A stretch of 64,000 nucleotides of DNA. Source: Pempheris klunzingeri (taxonomy: Eukaryota > Chordata > Actinopteri > Acropomatiformes > Pempheridae). Both the position numbers and the translations under genes were made by a program. Positions 23,580 through 36,100 of the stretch are shown in pieces; within the stretch, counting starts at the first letter, position 1, and every line of letters begins with the position of its first letter. The notes beneath the pieces were generated by a model, which was not told the DNA's origin, made no database searches, and saw only the letters and a list, made by a program, of their open reading frames with translations. The stretch covers positions 13,936,885 through 14,000,884 of the forward strand of contig NC_092029.1 of the NCBI RefSeq assembly GCF_042242105.1. Direction: 5' to 3'.

Positions 23580-26500
23580 TATCACTGGAGACTAATTTTA
23601 GCTCAATATCTAAAATAAACGGCTCACATTTAAGGGGAAATCTTGATACCAGAGGAAGCTCTCAGCAGCTGCACCAAAGACAGACATTATCATGCAGAAA
23701 TCCATCTAAATAAAGAGAAACATGAATAAAAACTGTAACCATAATAAAACTTAGGTATATGACATCCTATGGGCAAGAGTTTAGTTGGAGTACAGCTATC
23801 ATCAAGATGCAGCGCCCAATAAACATACAAAAAGTGTTTTCTTGTAGGAGTAACAGTCGTGTTGACATCCCTTGGTGGACAGCATTTTTAATTACAGCAG
23901 CAACATCATGTGCTCTGATTCATTAAAAAAAAAAAGGTTTTAAAAAAGCAACCAGTTTAAGCCATCAGAAGTTCCTCTGATGGTGTGATGCACTAGAAAC
24001 CAGTGGTATTATACAATCAAGTTATAACCCAATTATGCACACTCGTGCATCAGTGTCTATGACAGTAACCTCTCTTGTGTAGGCTAAAGTGACACTGCAG
24101 GCAGGGTGGTGTGTATGTCAGCATTTCAGGGACTGGATAAATAATTAACTGTGTGTGTATGCCTGTGTGTGTGTGTGTCTTCCTGAAGCCTGACACCTGT
24201 TTCTATAAGCACATGGAGTGTTTATCTCGACCTAAGAGTGAGTACAATACAGACCAGGGGGGCCGAGGCACTGATAATGCAGTCTGAGGTTGCCTTTGTT
24301 GCTGTCGCCAACTTGCAGCTTAATGTTGTCCCAAGCCTGTCGTGGGTGGAGTAAAGCGGATGAAAAAAAAACTGTAGTGAAATTGTAGTCTCTTAAAAAC
24401 AAGAAGGATCGCTTTAATATATTTTTGAGGAGCAATTTATCATATAAGAAAATAAAACACAGTTTATCATGTGGCCACCACAGCTCAGACTATTTTGAAT
24501 GTTATAAAACACAATGTTAAGGCCACTATTAAGTAAATTATAAGACAATATATGAACTTTGTTCACATGCTTAAACACTAACAAGATCAGATAAGCACAA
24601 GAGAACATTAATTTTAAGATTGGAGACATTAGTTTGACCAAAAAGGGGAAGAAAATGTGCTTAATAGCTTTTATAAAACAGTGAGCTGCTGAGTGGACCT
24701 TGATGATCTAAATGTTAATTCCTAACGATTATTACATTCACTGGAATAAAATGTTAGGGTAAATATTTAATAATTGTAGTAACAAAAATAGATATATTCA
24801 AAGATATTAAGTAATGACAACACCAAACACCATTTCCACATCAACTGAATAAACTTTATCTGTTAATGAAGATTGTGAGATGTTGCTGTAAACGAATTGA
24901 ATGGAACTTGAGCTGAGATTTTTATTTGTCAAAAAACCCTAAATATTTTTTCCAGACAGTTACTTTTTCCCTCCAACAGAGGCATTGCTGCACAATTGAG
25001 TTTTTTTCTCTGTTTTCCGAAGATAAAAGCTCATTAAGAAAGTGCAGTAATAATGGACAGTGGACCAATTAAATGACACATATGTTAGATAAAAAATAAA
25101 TTGTCATCATATGTTTCAAAATCAAAACTCAGCTGAATCTGCTGTTTGTTTGTTTTTTTCATCTTATACATACCGGTTCATGCTCTAATCCTAAAGTTGA
25201 GTGTGGAGTAAGCAAGGATTACATGTATCACTATGCATCTCATATTCATTGAATTTTGCTCAAGGACACTACAACAGGACATGGATGTGGGTCTGTGTAG
25301 TCCTGTAGGAACACTGTGAAAGGAGGGACAATCTCTGTGTTGTTCTGCAGAAACATAATGATCCACTAGAGGTCGCTAACAGCCCTCCACTCTGCTGGTG
25401 CTGCAGTGTTGGGTGGTCAATGAGTAGGAAGGTCTGTCAAAAAAAGCTGTTGGCTGGGCCTCATGGCATCAGACGGGTCTGTTTATACGTGCTAAGGGTG
25501 TTGACAGGCACAGTTCCCTTCTAGCCAATTACTAAAGAGTATTCTCTATTCGACTGTGCCATGGTCTGATGTTTCTCCTCACTGCCTGTTTTGACACTAC
25601 AGTAAGGTAAAAAAAACTAAATGAACAATAAAATAAGAAGCTCATGCATACAAATATGTTCATGCATACAAGGCCACATAAATGTGCACACAACCACATA
25701 CACACACAAGTCTGTTTTTGCTTTTGCTCTCAAACTGAAAAAGATGACGCATGTGGCTTTGCGAGTTATTGGATTTCTTTCATTATAAGCACAACATAAA
25801 TCAGTTTCATATTGGTTATTTATTTGCCAACAAGACTACATAAAATGCTACTAGTTAAACAAAGTTTTTATGTTCCCCTGAAATCAGAACAGTTCACCTT
25901 TTGTGACCTTTTGCCATTATGACAAAATACCTCAAATCATTAATTGATTTGTGCCAACACCTTCAAAATAAATTAATGAATAAATTGTTTATAGTATCAT
26001 AATATAAAAAGTATACTGCTAAACTACTACAACAGGAATATCTGATCCAAGATTGTATTACAATGTGAAAACATCATGGGACACTGCAAGCCTAAGCTAT
26101 CCATTAGTCTGAGTTTCTTACTTAATTGTACCTTACTATATTGGCAAAGAACCCAGCTGGGTTTCATATTGTTATCTCATGAGTTCAAGTCTATAAATGT
26201 TGTTAAATACCGCTAAATTTCTTCATAAATACTTGCTGACCCTGTGTCCTTCCTCCACGGCACACCTGTACATTTAATCTTCTACACGATTTGTGACATG
26301 CAGTCAGTCACTGCAGTAAAAGCAGCACACACTCCTCAAATATTGATCTGTCTGTCTTTACGTTACACAGAGTGAGGGGCAATGCTCCCCTCTATAGTCC
26401 TCTGTCAATATTTGGGGAACACATGGCACTGAAATCAAGGTTTAAACTGATCGAGGTACAATAGCGTGCCCTTTAAATTATGATTAACACATTGAAATTG

Positions 26501-27900
26501 CACATGCACTCAGTTCAGGTCATTCCTACAGTATTCCTCCTTCGGTATCCATACTCCAGGATACTGTGCAGAAAACCAAAATAATACTACATAAACAATA
26601 ATTTCTGTACTTGAGTGCTTATTTGAATGACTGGTGTGTTCTACTCTGGGAACCAGATGAATCTGCAAGCCAATGTTGCTCGGGCAGGTTCACCTGGTCC
26701 CCCGTTTGGACAGATTTACGGCTGACCTGGTCCCCGTCACACCAAACAGCCATTTATCTCATATGGCTTGGATTTAACACGATTTATGCTACTGAGGCAT
26801 TTAAACAACGGAGATGGCTGCAGCTGATGTAGGATGTTCTGTTGAATCTGAATCTATCATGACAATTAGAGTGACATCTCGAAATCATTGATTTTAAACT
26901 TCTGTACATGTGCAGTTCTCTTTGGACGTGCTGCAATCGAAAGGACATGATCAGTCTGCAGTCAGTAGAATCATGTAGGTAAGCTGATATGCTGATAAGT
27001 TACATGTGCTGTAAAACCTCCAGCTTGCTTATTATATTTGCACTACTTCAATTTTTATTGCGCTGCGTTGATAGTGGCAATGCTGAGTGGACTTTCCTTG
27101 AAATTTCTAGATGTATATTGCAGGTGAATGACTGTATGCATTGGCTTGTTATGAGCATAGGAATGAACAGGACATGCCGCTCTGAGCTGATGATATTGAA
27201 TATGATGGCACATAGATCTTTGCATTAGATGCTGTGAGACTAACATCTATCAATATCATTATCATCTGTTAACTGTGAGCCACAGTTACTGACTTGATTT
27301 GTTCATTTGATGGTTTCTCAGAATTCACTCAAAGGCACTGTTGATCCAAACTGTGATTAATGCCTTTTTTAATTTGTGAAACACGTAAATGTTGTTATCT
27401 AAAACTCTGTTGATTACAGTAATTATAAGTTATTTTGAGAATCCTCTACCAGTCACAGTTCAGCAGTGAGGCTTGACCAATTCAAATGCCGTGTTGGGCT
27501 ACTAAATCTAACAACTCATTTGCCCAGTTGGGCAACTGGTAGAAAAGAATATTAAACATAAAATCTCAGATTTTTCACACCACATCCAATTTAGGATGTA
27601 ATCTTTTTCTTTTTTCCTTTCAAACTTGACATGACTCGGCCAATTTTACCTTCGTTTCAGGGCTGCAGTGGTCTCGTGCAAATCACAGTGTCACAGACTT
27701 CTTCCATGTGGTCATGTGCCTCCATTTGAGATGCTGGAATAAATGAGTCATGCTGCTGCTTTTAGGTGTCACAGACTTCTACCTTGCTACAGACAGTAGT
27801 TTACTTGCAGTTGAATGCTGCAAACTTAGACTCCTTCCAGACTACCGAGGAAAGAATGACTTTTTGGGAACAAACTCTTTTTTTAGCGCATGCCACCATG
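23580..27900. other. intergenic, no gene seen
   Basis: AT-rich DNA with a short GT run near 24165-24178. No exon, RNA gene or clear element recognised. Confidence 0.45.
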
Positions 27901-27904
27901 TTGA

Positions 27905-28045
27905 TATTTTACTTGGCCCTGTGGTTGACTGGCGACCAGTCCAGGGTGTACCCTGCCTCTCGCCCATTGTCAGTTGGGATTGGCCCCAGCCTTCCCGCGA
28001 CCCTTAAGGAGAAGCGGTATAGACAATGGATAGATGGATGGATGG
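27905..28045 (+). mobile_element. LINE 3' end fragment with ATGG tail
   Basis: The sequence includes GGCGACCAGTCCAGGGTGTA, CCTGCCTCTCGCCC, a CCCGCGACCCTTAAGGA segment and AAGCGGTATAGA, then a TGGATGGATGG-type tail at 28028-28045. This is the familiar 3' tail of dispersed fish non-LTR retroelements (L2/CR1-like; recalled). Only the 3' end is present and it has no coding capacity. Confidence 0.7.
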
Positions 28046-28294
28046 TCACACTTAGAAGAAAAGAAACAATAAAGTGAGATATGCTATATTTTGCGGGACT
28101 AACTTGTGTATCCAATTTGAGGCAATCTTAGTGGAATGAATGTCACTTCTGTCCCCAAAAAAAACAAAATGGCAATGGCTGTGAGATCAAGATGTCCATA
28201 AATCCAAACTCAAGGTTTCAGAACAGCGGTTCACAAACAAATGGGTGACATCAAAGCGATGATGTCCACTTCTTATATACAGTCTATGGTTTGG

Positions 28295-28295
<1 letters not shown>

Positions 28296-28330
<35 letters not shown>
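28296..28330. repeat. (GT)n microsatellite
   Basis: About 17 uninterrupted GT units. Confidence 0.95.
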
Positions 28331-28331
<1 letters not shown>

Positions 28332-31300
28332 TCTGTCCGTGGTTAATCTCTAAACCTACTGGAACATCCAGCCAAATATTTTTTGCACAGATACCCCTGT
28401 ATGCTGAACAATCAACTGCAACACAGTGCAAAAGGCATTTGGCCTAAAAACAACCCTTACCTCGTCTGTTGCAGGCCACAGTGACGAAGGCCAACTTTAT
28501 CATGACTCCAAATCTGATATCCATAAATCTGCATATTACTTCCATACCCAGTGTGTTATAACCCACTAAAGTTACATAAAAAGTTACTGTGAGAGCATAC
28601 ATTCAGTCAGGTCTTCAGAAGTAGAACAAAGGTTGTATCCGACACAATTTTGCCAATCAAAGTCCAGAGACATTATGTGCGGTTGTTGAAAGGAAGCCAA
28701 ATATGCAGTGTATATGATGTACTGTACAGGTAGAGTAGACTATCTGTTCTGTACAGGAGGAGCACTGAGTGTATTTCCAGCAGTCAATCAACTTGCAAAG
28801 ACTAGAGGGACTAGAAAGGGACTTCCTGTAGCAATCAATTTTTGGAGGCCATATATTCTTTTCTCTAGGTAGACCATGACACCAAACTTATATTGAGTCT
28901 TTCTTTCCATGTAATACTTTGCATACAACGAAGGGGTGAATATAAATACCTGCAACATTTCCTACTCAAAGTACTACCTCCAAAATACACTACCTTGTGT
29001 CAAGTGAATCAATGTCAGTCAAATAAGTCATAATAATGAAAAATATAACATGATTTCCTGGACTTATTGCCCCTGAGACTCTCTTACTATCTGAACACGA
29101 GAACCTGTCTGCAAAAGACTCAGACTGATTCAGGGATTCCTGCATATGTGAATCTTTTGTGTATATTTGCGTGCATGTATTCTTTATGCTGCACAGTATG
29201 TGCCAAACTTTGTTCAGTCTTCATAGAACAGTTCTATCAGGGAAGATTTTATCAGGTTTGGTCTAAAGTGCTATGTGTCGGTTCCAGATAAAGCTGAAGA
29301 ACAATATTGCTTGAAGTGAACATGGTGGTTTATGACACAGCAGTACTGTTCGCATGACTTAATTGTGTCTGGACTTTCAGCCAATGTTTGCTCAACCAGA
29401 CTGACTGATAGATCAGTAAACTGCAGGAGAACGTATTGCAAACTGTATTATGTAATTAAAATCATTGCAGGTTAATTATTTTTTGTACTAGAAAGATACA
29501 ATTTATATTTGGGATCACAAACATGATTGGGATGATTTAAGCTCATAACTTTGGTTTCCAGTAATATCTAAACTTGTTGCAGTGGTTTGGTAGCTCGTCT
29601 ATGCAGATTTACCTTGAATGCAGTCGATGAGTGGCTATATTGATGCTATAGTTTATATAGCATTGCAGCAAATTCCAGTTTATGCCTGTGTAGCTAGCGC
29701 CTTCAATCACAATGTATCGGAAATAAAGAGATCAACTATCTCAAGGCTGAGATGTCTAAAAATTACACCAGTTTACAATTATTCATATAATAATATATTA
29801 CATTTTCCTTTACATTTGGATCATGTATTGTTTCAGGCTCATGAGCACATAGCCAATTTATGCTATGCTTCTTACAAAGATTTTTTATAGTTTTGATCTT
29901 TTAAGACTTAGCATCATCCTTCACCAATTATTGATTGTGATAGTAGAAAGAGACATGGAGATGGATGGATGGATGGATGACATGCCCTGGCTCCTGTGTT
30001 TTGCTCTTTAGCATTTGAGGTTAGTTTTCAAGCATGAAGGCGCTATGTTGATAGCAGCTCTGGCCTATCACACCAGCTCCTCTCATCGCTTTTAAAATCA
30101 ATGTCTGCCCACTGTGACTGCAGTGTGCAGATTGGTTTTAGCAGCAACATGTACAGAAATCCAAGCAAGATCCTTCTGCATGGACTGATAATTATTCCAT
30201 AAAAAACAAACGTTTAAACTTTTTACATTTCTTTTTGTCAACATATGGATCGCCCAGTTCTCATGTTTTCTATTTACATGTATGATTATGAAGTTTACAT
30301 TACCATTAGCCGGTTAGCTAAGTCTTGATAATGACTTGAAATGCTTGGATAAACAACATTGTCAACAGTTAATGGATTAACTGTTGAAATTTTTTGTTGT
30401 TCATTTTCAAACTTGATTTTGTTCTGAACATTTTAAATATCTTGTGGGGAAAATAAAATGGCCTTTGAAGTTACTTATTTCTCATTGGGGGCATTTTGAG
30501 CCAAGAACCACTTATTTGGAAAGTCATATTTTGAAAACTGCTTTATTTTAGATCTAAAGTGATTATTCCCAGGGATGCACCCCATCCTGAAATATATGTA
30601 CATGTTTTAGTTGGAGAAATTACTGTCAAGTCCTCCTTTAAAGATGCCTCAACTAAAAACTGGCTTAACTCACCCCATTCTCCCGTCATATGCTATGGTG
30701 GGGTGTTGATTAGATTAAATGAAAATGAATGAATTATCAATTCTAACTGTGATTTAAAGAGCTATAAAAAAATTTAGGTTTAGGTGTGTTCAAAATGACA
30801 AAATCATTTTTGGCAATCTTGTTTGAAATTGCAGCACTCAAAGCTAATGTGGTGACAAAGGTGATGTTTGCAGATTTAGCAAACTACTCAGCACAAAAAA
30901 ATCCATACTAAAGACTTGGAACATGTGATCAAGAAGTCTACAGATAGCCACTGATTACACAGAACAAAGCATACAGGCGATAATATCTGCACTGCTGTGC
31001 CAACTCTCAAATCCTCATGTGGTAATGTTATCATGCAGCTTGATCATGCACTGTGAGGACGCTGCATGCATTTCTCTGACTATATTTTAACAACGGGAAA
31101 TAGATAGACAACAAAGTTGAACAGCACTTGCAAAAGAGAATCAGATTTGTCAGTGGATTAAACCTGGAATGACCTTTATGCCAAACAATTGATTAAGCAA
31201 GAGTGCCAGCAGCTGCCCTGCTGGGGGATTGCACATGTCTGTATCTTGTGATGCGGGTCACAGAGTTTATAATCACTCTAATGTGCCTCATCAGGTGGGC

Positions 31301-33030
31301 AGGAGCAGTTCTTCCATTTCTTTTGACTGAAAATAGCAAGATTGAAGTGATCAGCTGTGTTTTGCTTCTCGAACATCTTCTCCGTCTTAGACATTTGAGC
31401 AATGCACAGAGACACATTGCTCGACTGCAAAGAGGCATGGCAGGATAAACCTGAGACTGCACTGTGTATCTTTCACCAAAGACAAACACCTTTAAAACAA
31501 AAATATCTACATTTATTTTAATATACGAAAGTCTGACATGATGGATTCAAGTGTAAGCTAAAAGTCTAAAATGCAAATTAAACACAAAGCAACCAGTGGC
31601 TCAAGCTCCCTTTGGACTCTAGCTGTGTACATGGCAGAGCAAACACTGTCAGTATCTGACAGACTTTTCAAGGTGCTGATGGGGATGGATTGCAACAGGC
31701 CATTACACAATGTGCAGATGTAATGATGTGAGTGATATACCAAAGGACAAAAGAAAACTGCATGCTTTCGCAGACTTTGAGTACTAATGAAATAACGAAC
31801 TTTAAAATGAAAAGTGAAAAAATGAAAAGACTTCCAGCCAATCTAAGGTTATCGCTGTTTATTCATTGCATGTACAAACAGCGCAAACTTGACTACCGTC
31901 CAAATTTAAACAGCAAATCAAACTCGAGGTGAACCTTTGAATCTTTGTAGATCAAAGTTCATCATCTAACCCAAATCGAATAACAGTTTTCACTGCCTTC
32001 ATTTTGGATTGTGGCAGTGGAAGCAGAACAACAAACATCTAACTCTTTTTCAAAGTTATACCGTAAGTACTTCAACTACAATTAATTTGAAGACTGCATC
32101 CCCATTTAAAACACTTGAGCATAGTCCTGATGTGTATATTGTGTTTAACAACTGCACTTAAAGATGCTATTGAATTATGAATTATGTAAAACTGACCACA
32201 ATTGTAACTTATGTTTAATATGTCTGTCCATATTAAATAAATTACAAAATAAGACTAACAAAGCAACAGTAAAAGATTAATCCAACATTTGCATAACAGA
32301 GGAAATTCTGCTTTGAGGTTTTTGCTTCTTTTTGGCCAATATCACCAACAGATAAAGCAGCTGATAAGTTTATCATTTCTTAGTCTAGAGGGACTTTGTG
32401 TCTGGAGCACGCCTTGATCACTCAGTGTTCACTAATGAGTGTCTATCAGTGACCTTATTCATACTGGCACTGTTAGCTGTACTTAACTTAATTGGTTGAT
32501 TTTTTACAGTTCAAGAATATGAACTTCTGTCTGATTGTGGACCTTTATAACCATGTGGCCTAAATATAGTTCATATAATATTCCATTAGTTCAAACTATG
32601 GGTTTCAAGTCCAGACATGTCCATCCTTTTATCATATGAATCTTCACAACGAATAACAGTAAATCAAAGGAAATATAATAAATAATTCTTCAATGAAAAA
32701 TGGCAAGTGGACAACACCAAGAAATGTGTCTAAAAATGACTAAAAACAGTACAATCATTGTGATCACCTCTTCATGGATATCTAAATTACATTACAAACA
32801 GTGAAGTGCTATAAGAAAACATCAGTATCTCATAAGGCTCTAATAAGGCTCAAAAAATTCATAAGGCAAAAAAATTCTACATGCATTTAAGTATCCATAA
32901 AATGCATCTTTACTGCAGCTAAAAAAACATTTTGAAGATTTATCACAACTGATTGGTTGGATTGAGCCTGTGCTCGGAGCCATGAGTATCAATTGAAACC
33001 TTTTGCCTTTGTCCCTCCACACAGGAGGGT
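28331..33030. other. intergenic DNA upstream of the first apoB gene
   Basis: No gene recognised. A short (ATGG)n tract lies at about 29957-29979. The remainder is AT-rich unique-looking sequence with chance ORFs only. Confidence 0.45.
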
Positions 33031-33034
33031 GGGG

Positions 33035-33043
33035 TGGACTTTG
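33035..33043 (-). promoter_or_regulatory. HNF4-type site in apoB copy 1 promoter
   Basis: The plus strand TGGACTTTG is the reverse complement of CAAAGTCCA, the HNF4-specific motif (recalled consensus). It is 137 bases before the start codon. HNF4 drives liver and gut lipoprotein genes, which fits apoB. A shared CCTTTGTCCCTCCACAC block lies just upstream at about 33006-33022 and recurs in copy 2. Confidence 0.6.
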
Positions 33044-33098
33044 AGCATTCAAAGCCCTGTCTGTGCCTCCCAGTCCTCTGACAGAGCCCAACTGAGGG

Positions 33099-33106
33099 TA
33101 TAAAAG
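33099..33106 (+). promoter_or_regulatory. TATA box of apoB copy 1
   Basis: TATAAAAG, 66 bases before the start codon. It predicts a transcription start near 33130, at the CAGTCTCATCTGAGTACTC leader block that is also found in copy 2. Confidence 0.75.
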
Positions 33107-33171
33107 TCCTAAGCTAAAGCTGAGAAATCAGTCTCATCTGAGTACTCGCCAACTCCAGAGGAGAGAGCTTC

Positions 33172-36100
33172 ATGGGGGACTCAAAGCTCTGCCTTTTGCT
33201 GCTCCTCAGCACATCTGCCTTGGCTTGTGAGTAGTTCTTAGAAAACATTTATTTAAAAATTGTACATAGTTTAGAATAACGGTGTTTTTTTTGTAGTATT
33301 ATTTATTTCGCCCACTGTTTTACAGCAAATATAAATCAAATATTTCCTAATTTGGATTGCACTCTAAAAAGTATTTTATATTAAACTTATAAAAATATAA
33401 AAAACATGTAAAAATTTGTCATATAAGTGAAACATTACCCACCTGTGTGTAATTATAATTATGACCAAGGAACTATGGATGAGTGTAGTAATGCTAAATT
33501 TTATTTTATATAACAGTTAATATGATTCTTTACAGATGCATAGATTTACAGAATTTTTTTTCAATTTTTTTTATTAACAGTTGCCCAAGATGATGATCAG
33601 CCAACCTGCCTGCGTAAGTCACACCAAACTACCTGATGTGATCATGCTCATGTTAATAAGTTTAATTTTTGTGTTGACGTCCAGTCTGCACATTTGCAAT
33701 ATTTTTATGGGACTAAATGTATTGTTTTACATACAGAAACTCTTAACATTGATTTTTCTAATCTAGTGGCCAAAAGGTACAAGACCCTTCACAAGTATGA
33801 ATACCAATATGAAGCTGAGTCTTTGAATGCCATCAATGGAGCCTCACCACTCAAAAACGGACCCAAGGCCTCTTGCAAGGTACAGAAAAATGATCTGTTA
33901 CAATCATTTTTTATCATATGATTTTTCTCTGTCCATCTTTTTCAGAGAGTTAAATAAAAAAAAACATTTACCTTCTTTCACAGGTTGAAATTGAAGTGCC
34001 TCAAACTTGTAGTTTCATTGTCCGCACCACTGGCTGCAGCCTGAGCGAGGTGGTCGACATGGACGCAGAGGGCAACCCTGTGTTCGGTCCTGCACCCAGC
34101 TCTGATGCCTTTGCCGCTGAAATGGAGAGGTGTGTAACATCAATAGTTGGCCGTTTAGTAGCACATACAGTTATATGAACACACATTATGTAATGAAACA
34201 TATTTGCTTCTTTCTTTCATCTTCTTTGAAACCTTTATCACTAATCTGATATTTTTGGAAAATTTGCAAAAATTATTAAATTCAAATATCCTGATTTTCC
34301 TCTTAGATATCCTCTGAAGGTTGTGGTTGAGGGTGTGTACGATGTGAAACTGTACCCTGAGGATGGCGAGACAACAACAATCCTAAACTTCAAGAGGGGT
34401 ATCATCTCTGCCCTGGCTGTGCCTCTGCTGGAGGAAGACAAGAATAAGAAGATGGTACAGTGATTGACTATTCAAGTGAAAAATATGCATGTTTAAATAC
34501 TACCATGAAATTAAGTATGCTGATATTTACAGTTTTGAAAAAATGCATTCTCTAGATAATTATATATTTTTACTGTAATCATCCATTGTAGCCCACTATC
34601 CATGGCAAGTGCAAGACCTTTTACTCTGTCAACGCGAGAGAGGACATTGCAACTGACATCAGCCTCACCAGGGATCTGTCTGGATGTGACAAATTCGTCC
34701 CAATGAGAGATCACACCAGCCCACTGGCCCTTATCTCTGGCATGGTAAGACATCAAAACCTCATTTTCTGTGGTAAAAACATGAAAGGCTGCCCTTTGCA
34801 CCCAGTTTGGGTAGTCACATTGAAGTTCTCCTGATGTACGAGAAGTAATATTATGTTTGTGAAAGCAGCAATAGTACTTTTGTAACTTCGACAAAAAAAA
34901 TTGTCGAAATTGGTTAAGATGAGCTGTAATAGCCACAAGATTGACAAAAGACAAATAGTGAATTGAAGACAAAAGAGGGCTTAAACCAAAAGCTATATAT
35001 GCACAGTCTTTCATTTTAATTGATCCACCACATTAACTTGATTATTTGTCTGTTATCAGCACTACCCTCTTGCCCAGCTGGTCAGAAGTTCACAGACCTG
35101 CAACTACAAGTTTGATAATGAGAAGAAGCACATGACCTCTGGGTCCTGCACTGAGAAACACATGCTCATTCCCTTCTCTCACAAGTGAGCAAACCTTACA
35201 CTGCACTCTATAAAATTCTTCATTATTTAATTGTACATACTGATATGTGATTCTACAGCATTAACTATGGCTTGCATCTTACAGGGGAGAATATGGAGTT
35301 ACTAATGTTGGAAAGCAGGAACTGACTCTGGTTCAGGTTTCTCCTCACAATGACAGAGTCTTTGACCACAGTAAGCACATTGTTTAACTTGTGGTGTTTT
35401 GATTTATAACTGGTCACTTAAGTTAACATTAACTAATTATATCCATCTTGCTTGCGTATCATAGGTGACGTTGTCAAGGGTCTTCACATGGAGGCTGTTG
35501 AGGACAAGAGTGTTGTCCAGGACAAAGATGCAGGTCTGACGCTCCTGAGAGAACTGGCCACTCTGCCAGAGACAGAGGGTGAGAGGAGGGCCCACCTCTT
35601 CCACAAGCTTGTCACCATGGTCCGAGGAATGAAGGCTGAGACCCTGGGTCCCGCCATTCCTGAGGCCCTTGCCGTGTCCCGTGTTCTGACCTACCAGGTT
35701 CTGGCTCAGTGTGGAACCCCTGAGTGCAGCAGCGCCATCATGCAGATCCTCAGGACTTTTGACAGCTCTGCACTCGAGGTTGATGCCACTGTTTTTGCAA
35801 TGGGACTCATGTCAAATCCCTCTGCCCTCCTGATCAATGACATGCTTGAGATGGCCAAATACAAGCCCAGCAAGCCCATCATGTATGCCCTGAGCAATGT
35901 TGTCAAGAGGTGAGTGAAGTCAACCACACTTTTTTCCAAGTAGAAGAATAGCTTTCAGCTTTCTGTAAAATAACACAGGGTTTAATTGAATGTGTTTTTA
36001 ATTTGAAAAATCCTCTTGAACAGGTTATACAAAGCTGAAGGAAAACTGATCCCTGAAATTAACTCTGTTGCTGAGTTCATGGCTGCCCAGTTGGGTGACT

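Noticed and set aside
23516..23713. Possible small gene MDPSTLAASL...
   Set aside because: Short, compositionally ordinary, no homology recognised, and in the proposed promoter region.
27750..28077. Two overlapping plus-strand frames
   Set aside because: They run through the LINE 3' tail and are not protein-coding by pattern.
28296..28330. Regular repeat considered as an array
   Set aside because: Simple GT microsatellite, no spacers; CRISPR is not expected in this genome.
34511..35014. 167-codon minus-strand frame across apoB exon 6
   Set aside because: Spans an exon and introns of the sense gene, and the intron part is not kept in copy 2.
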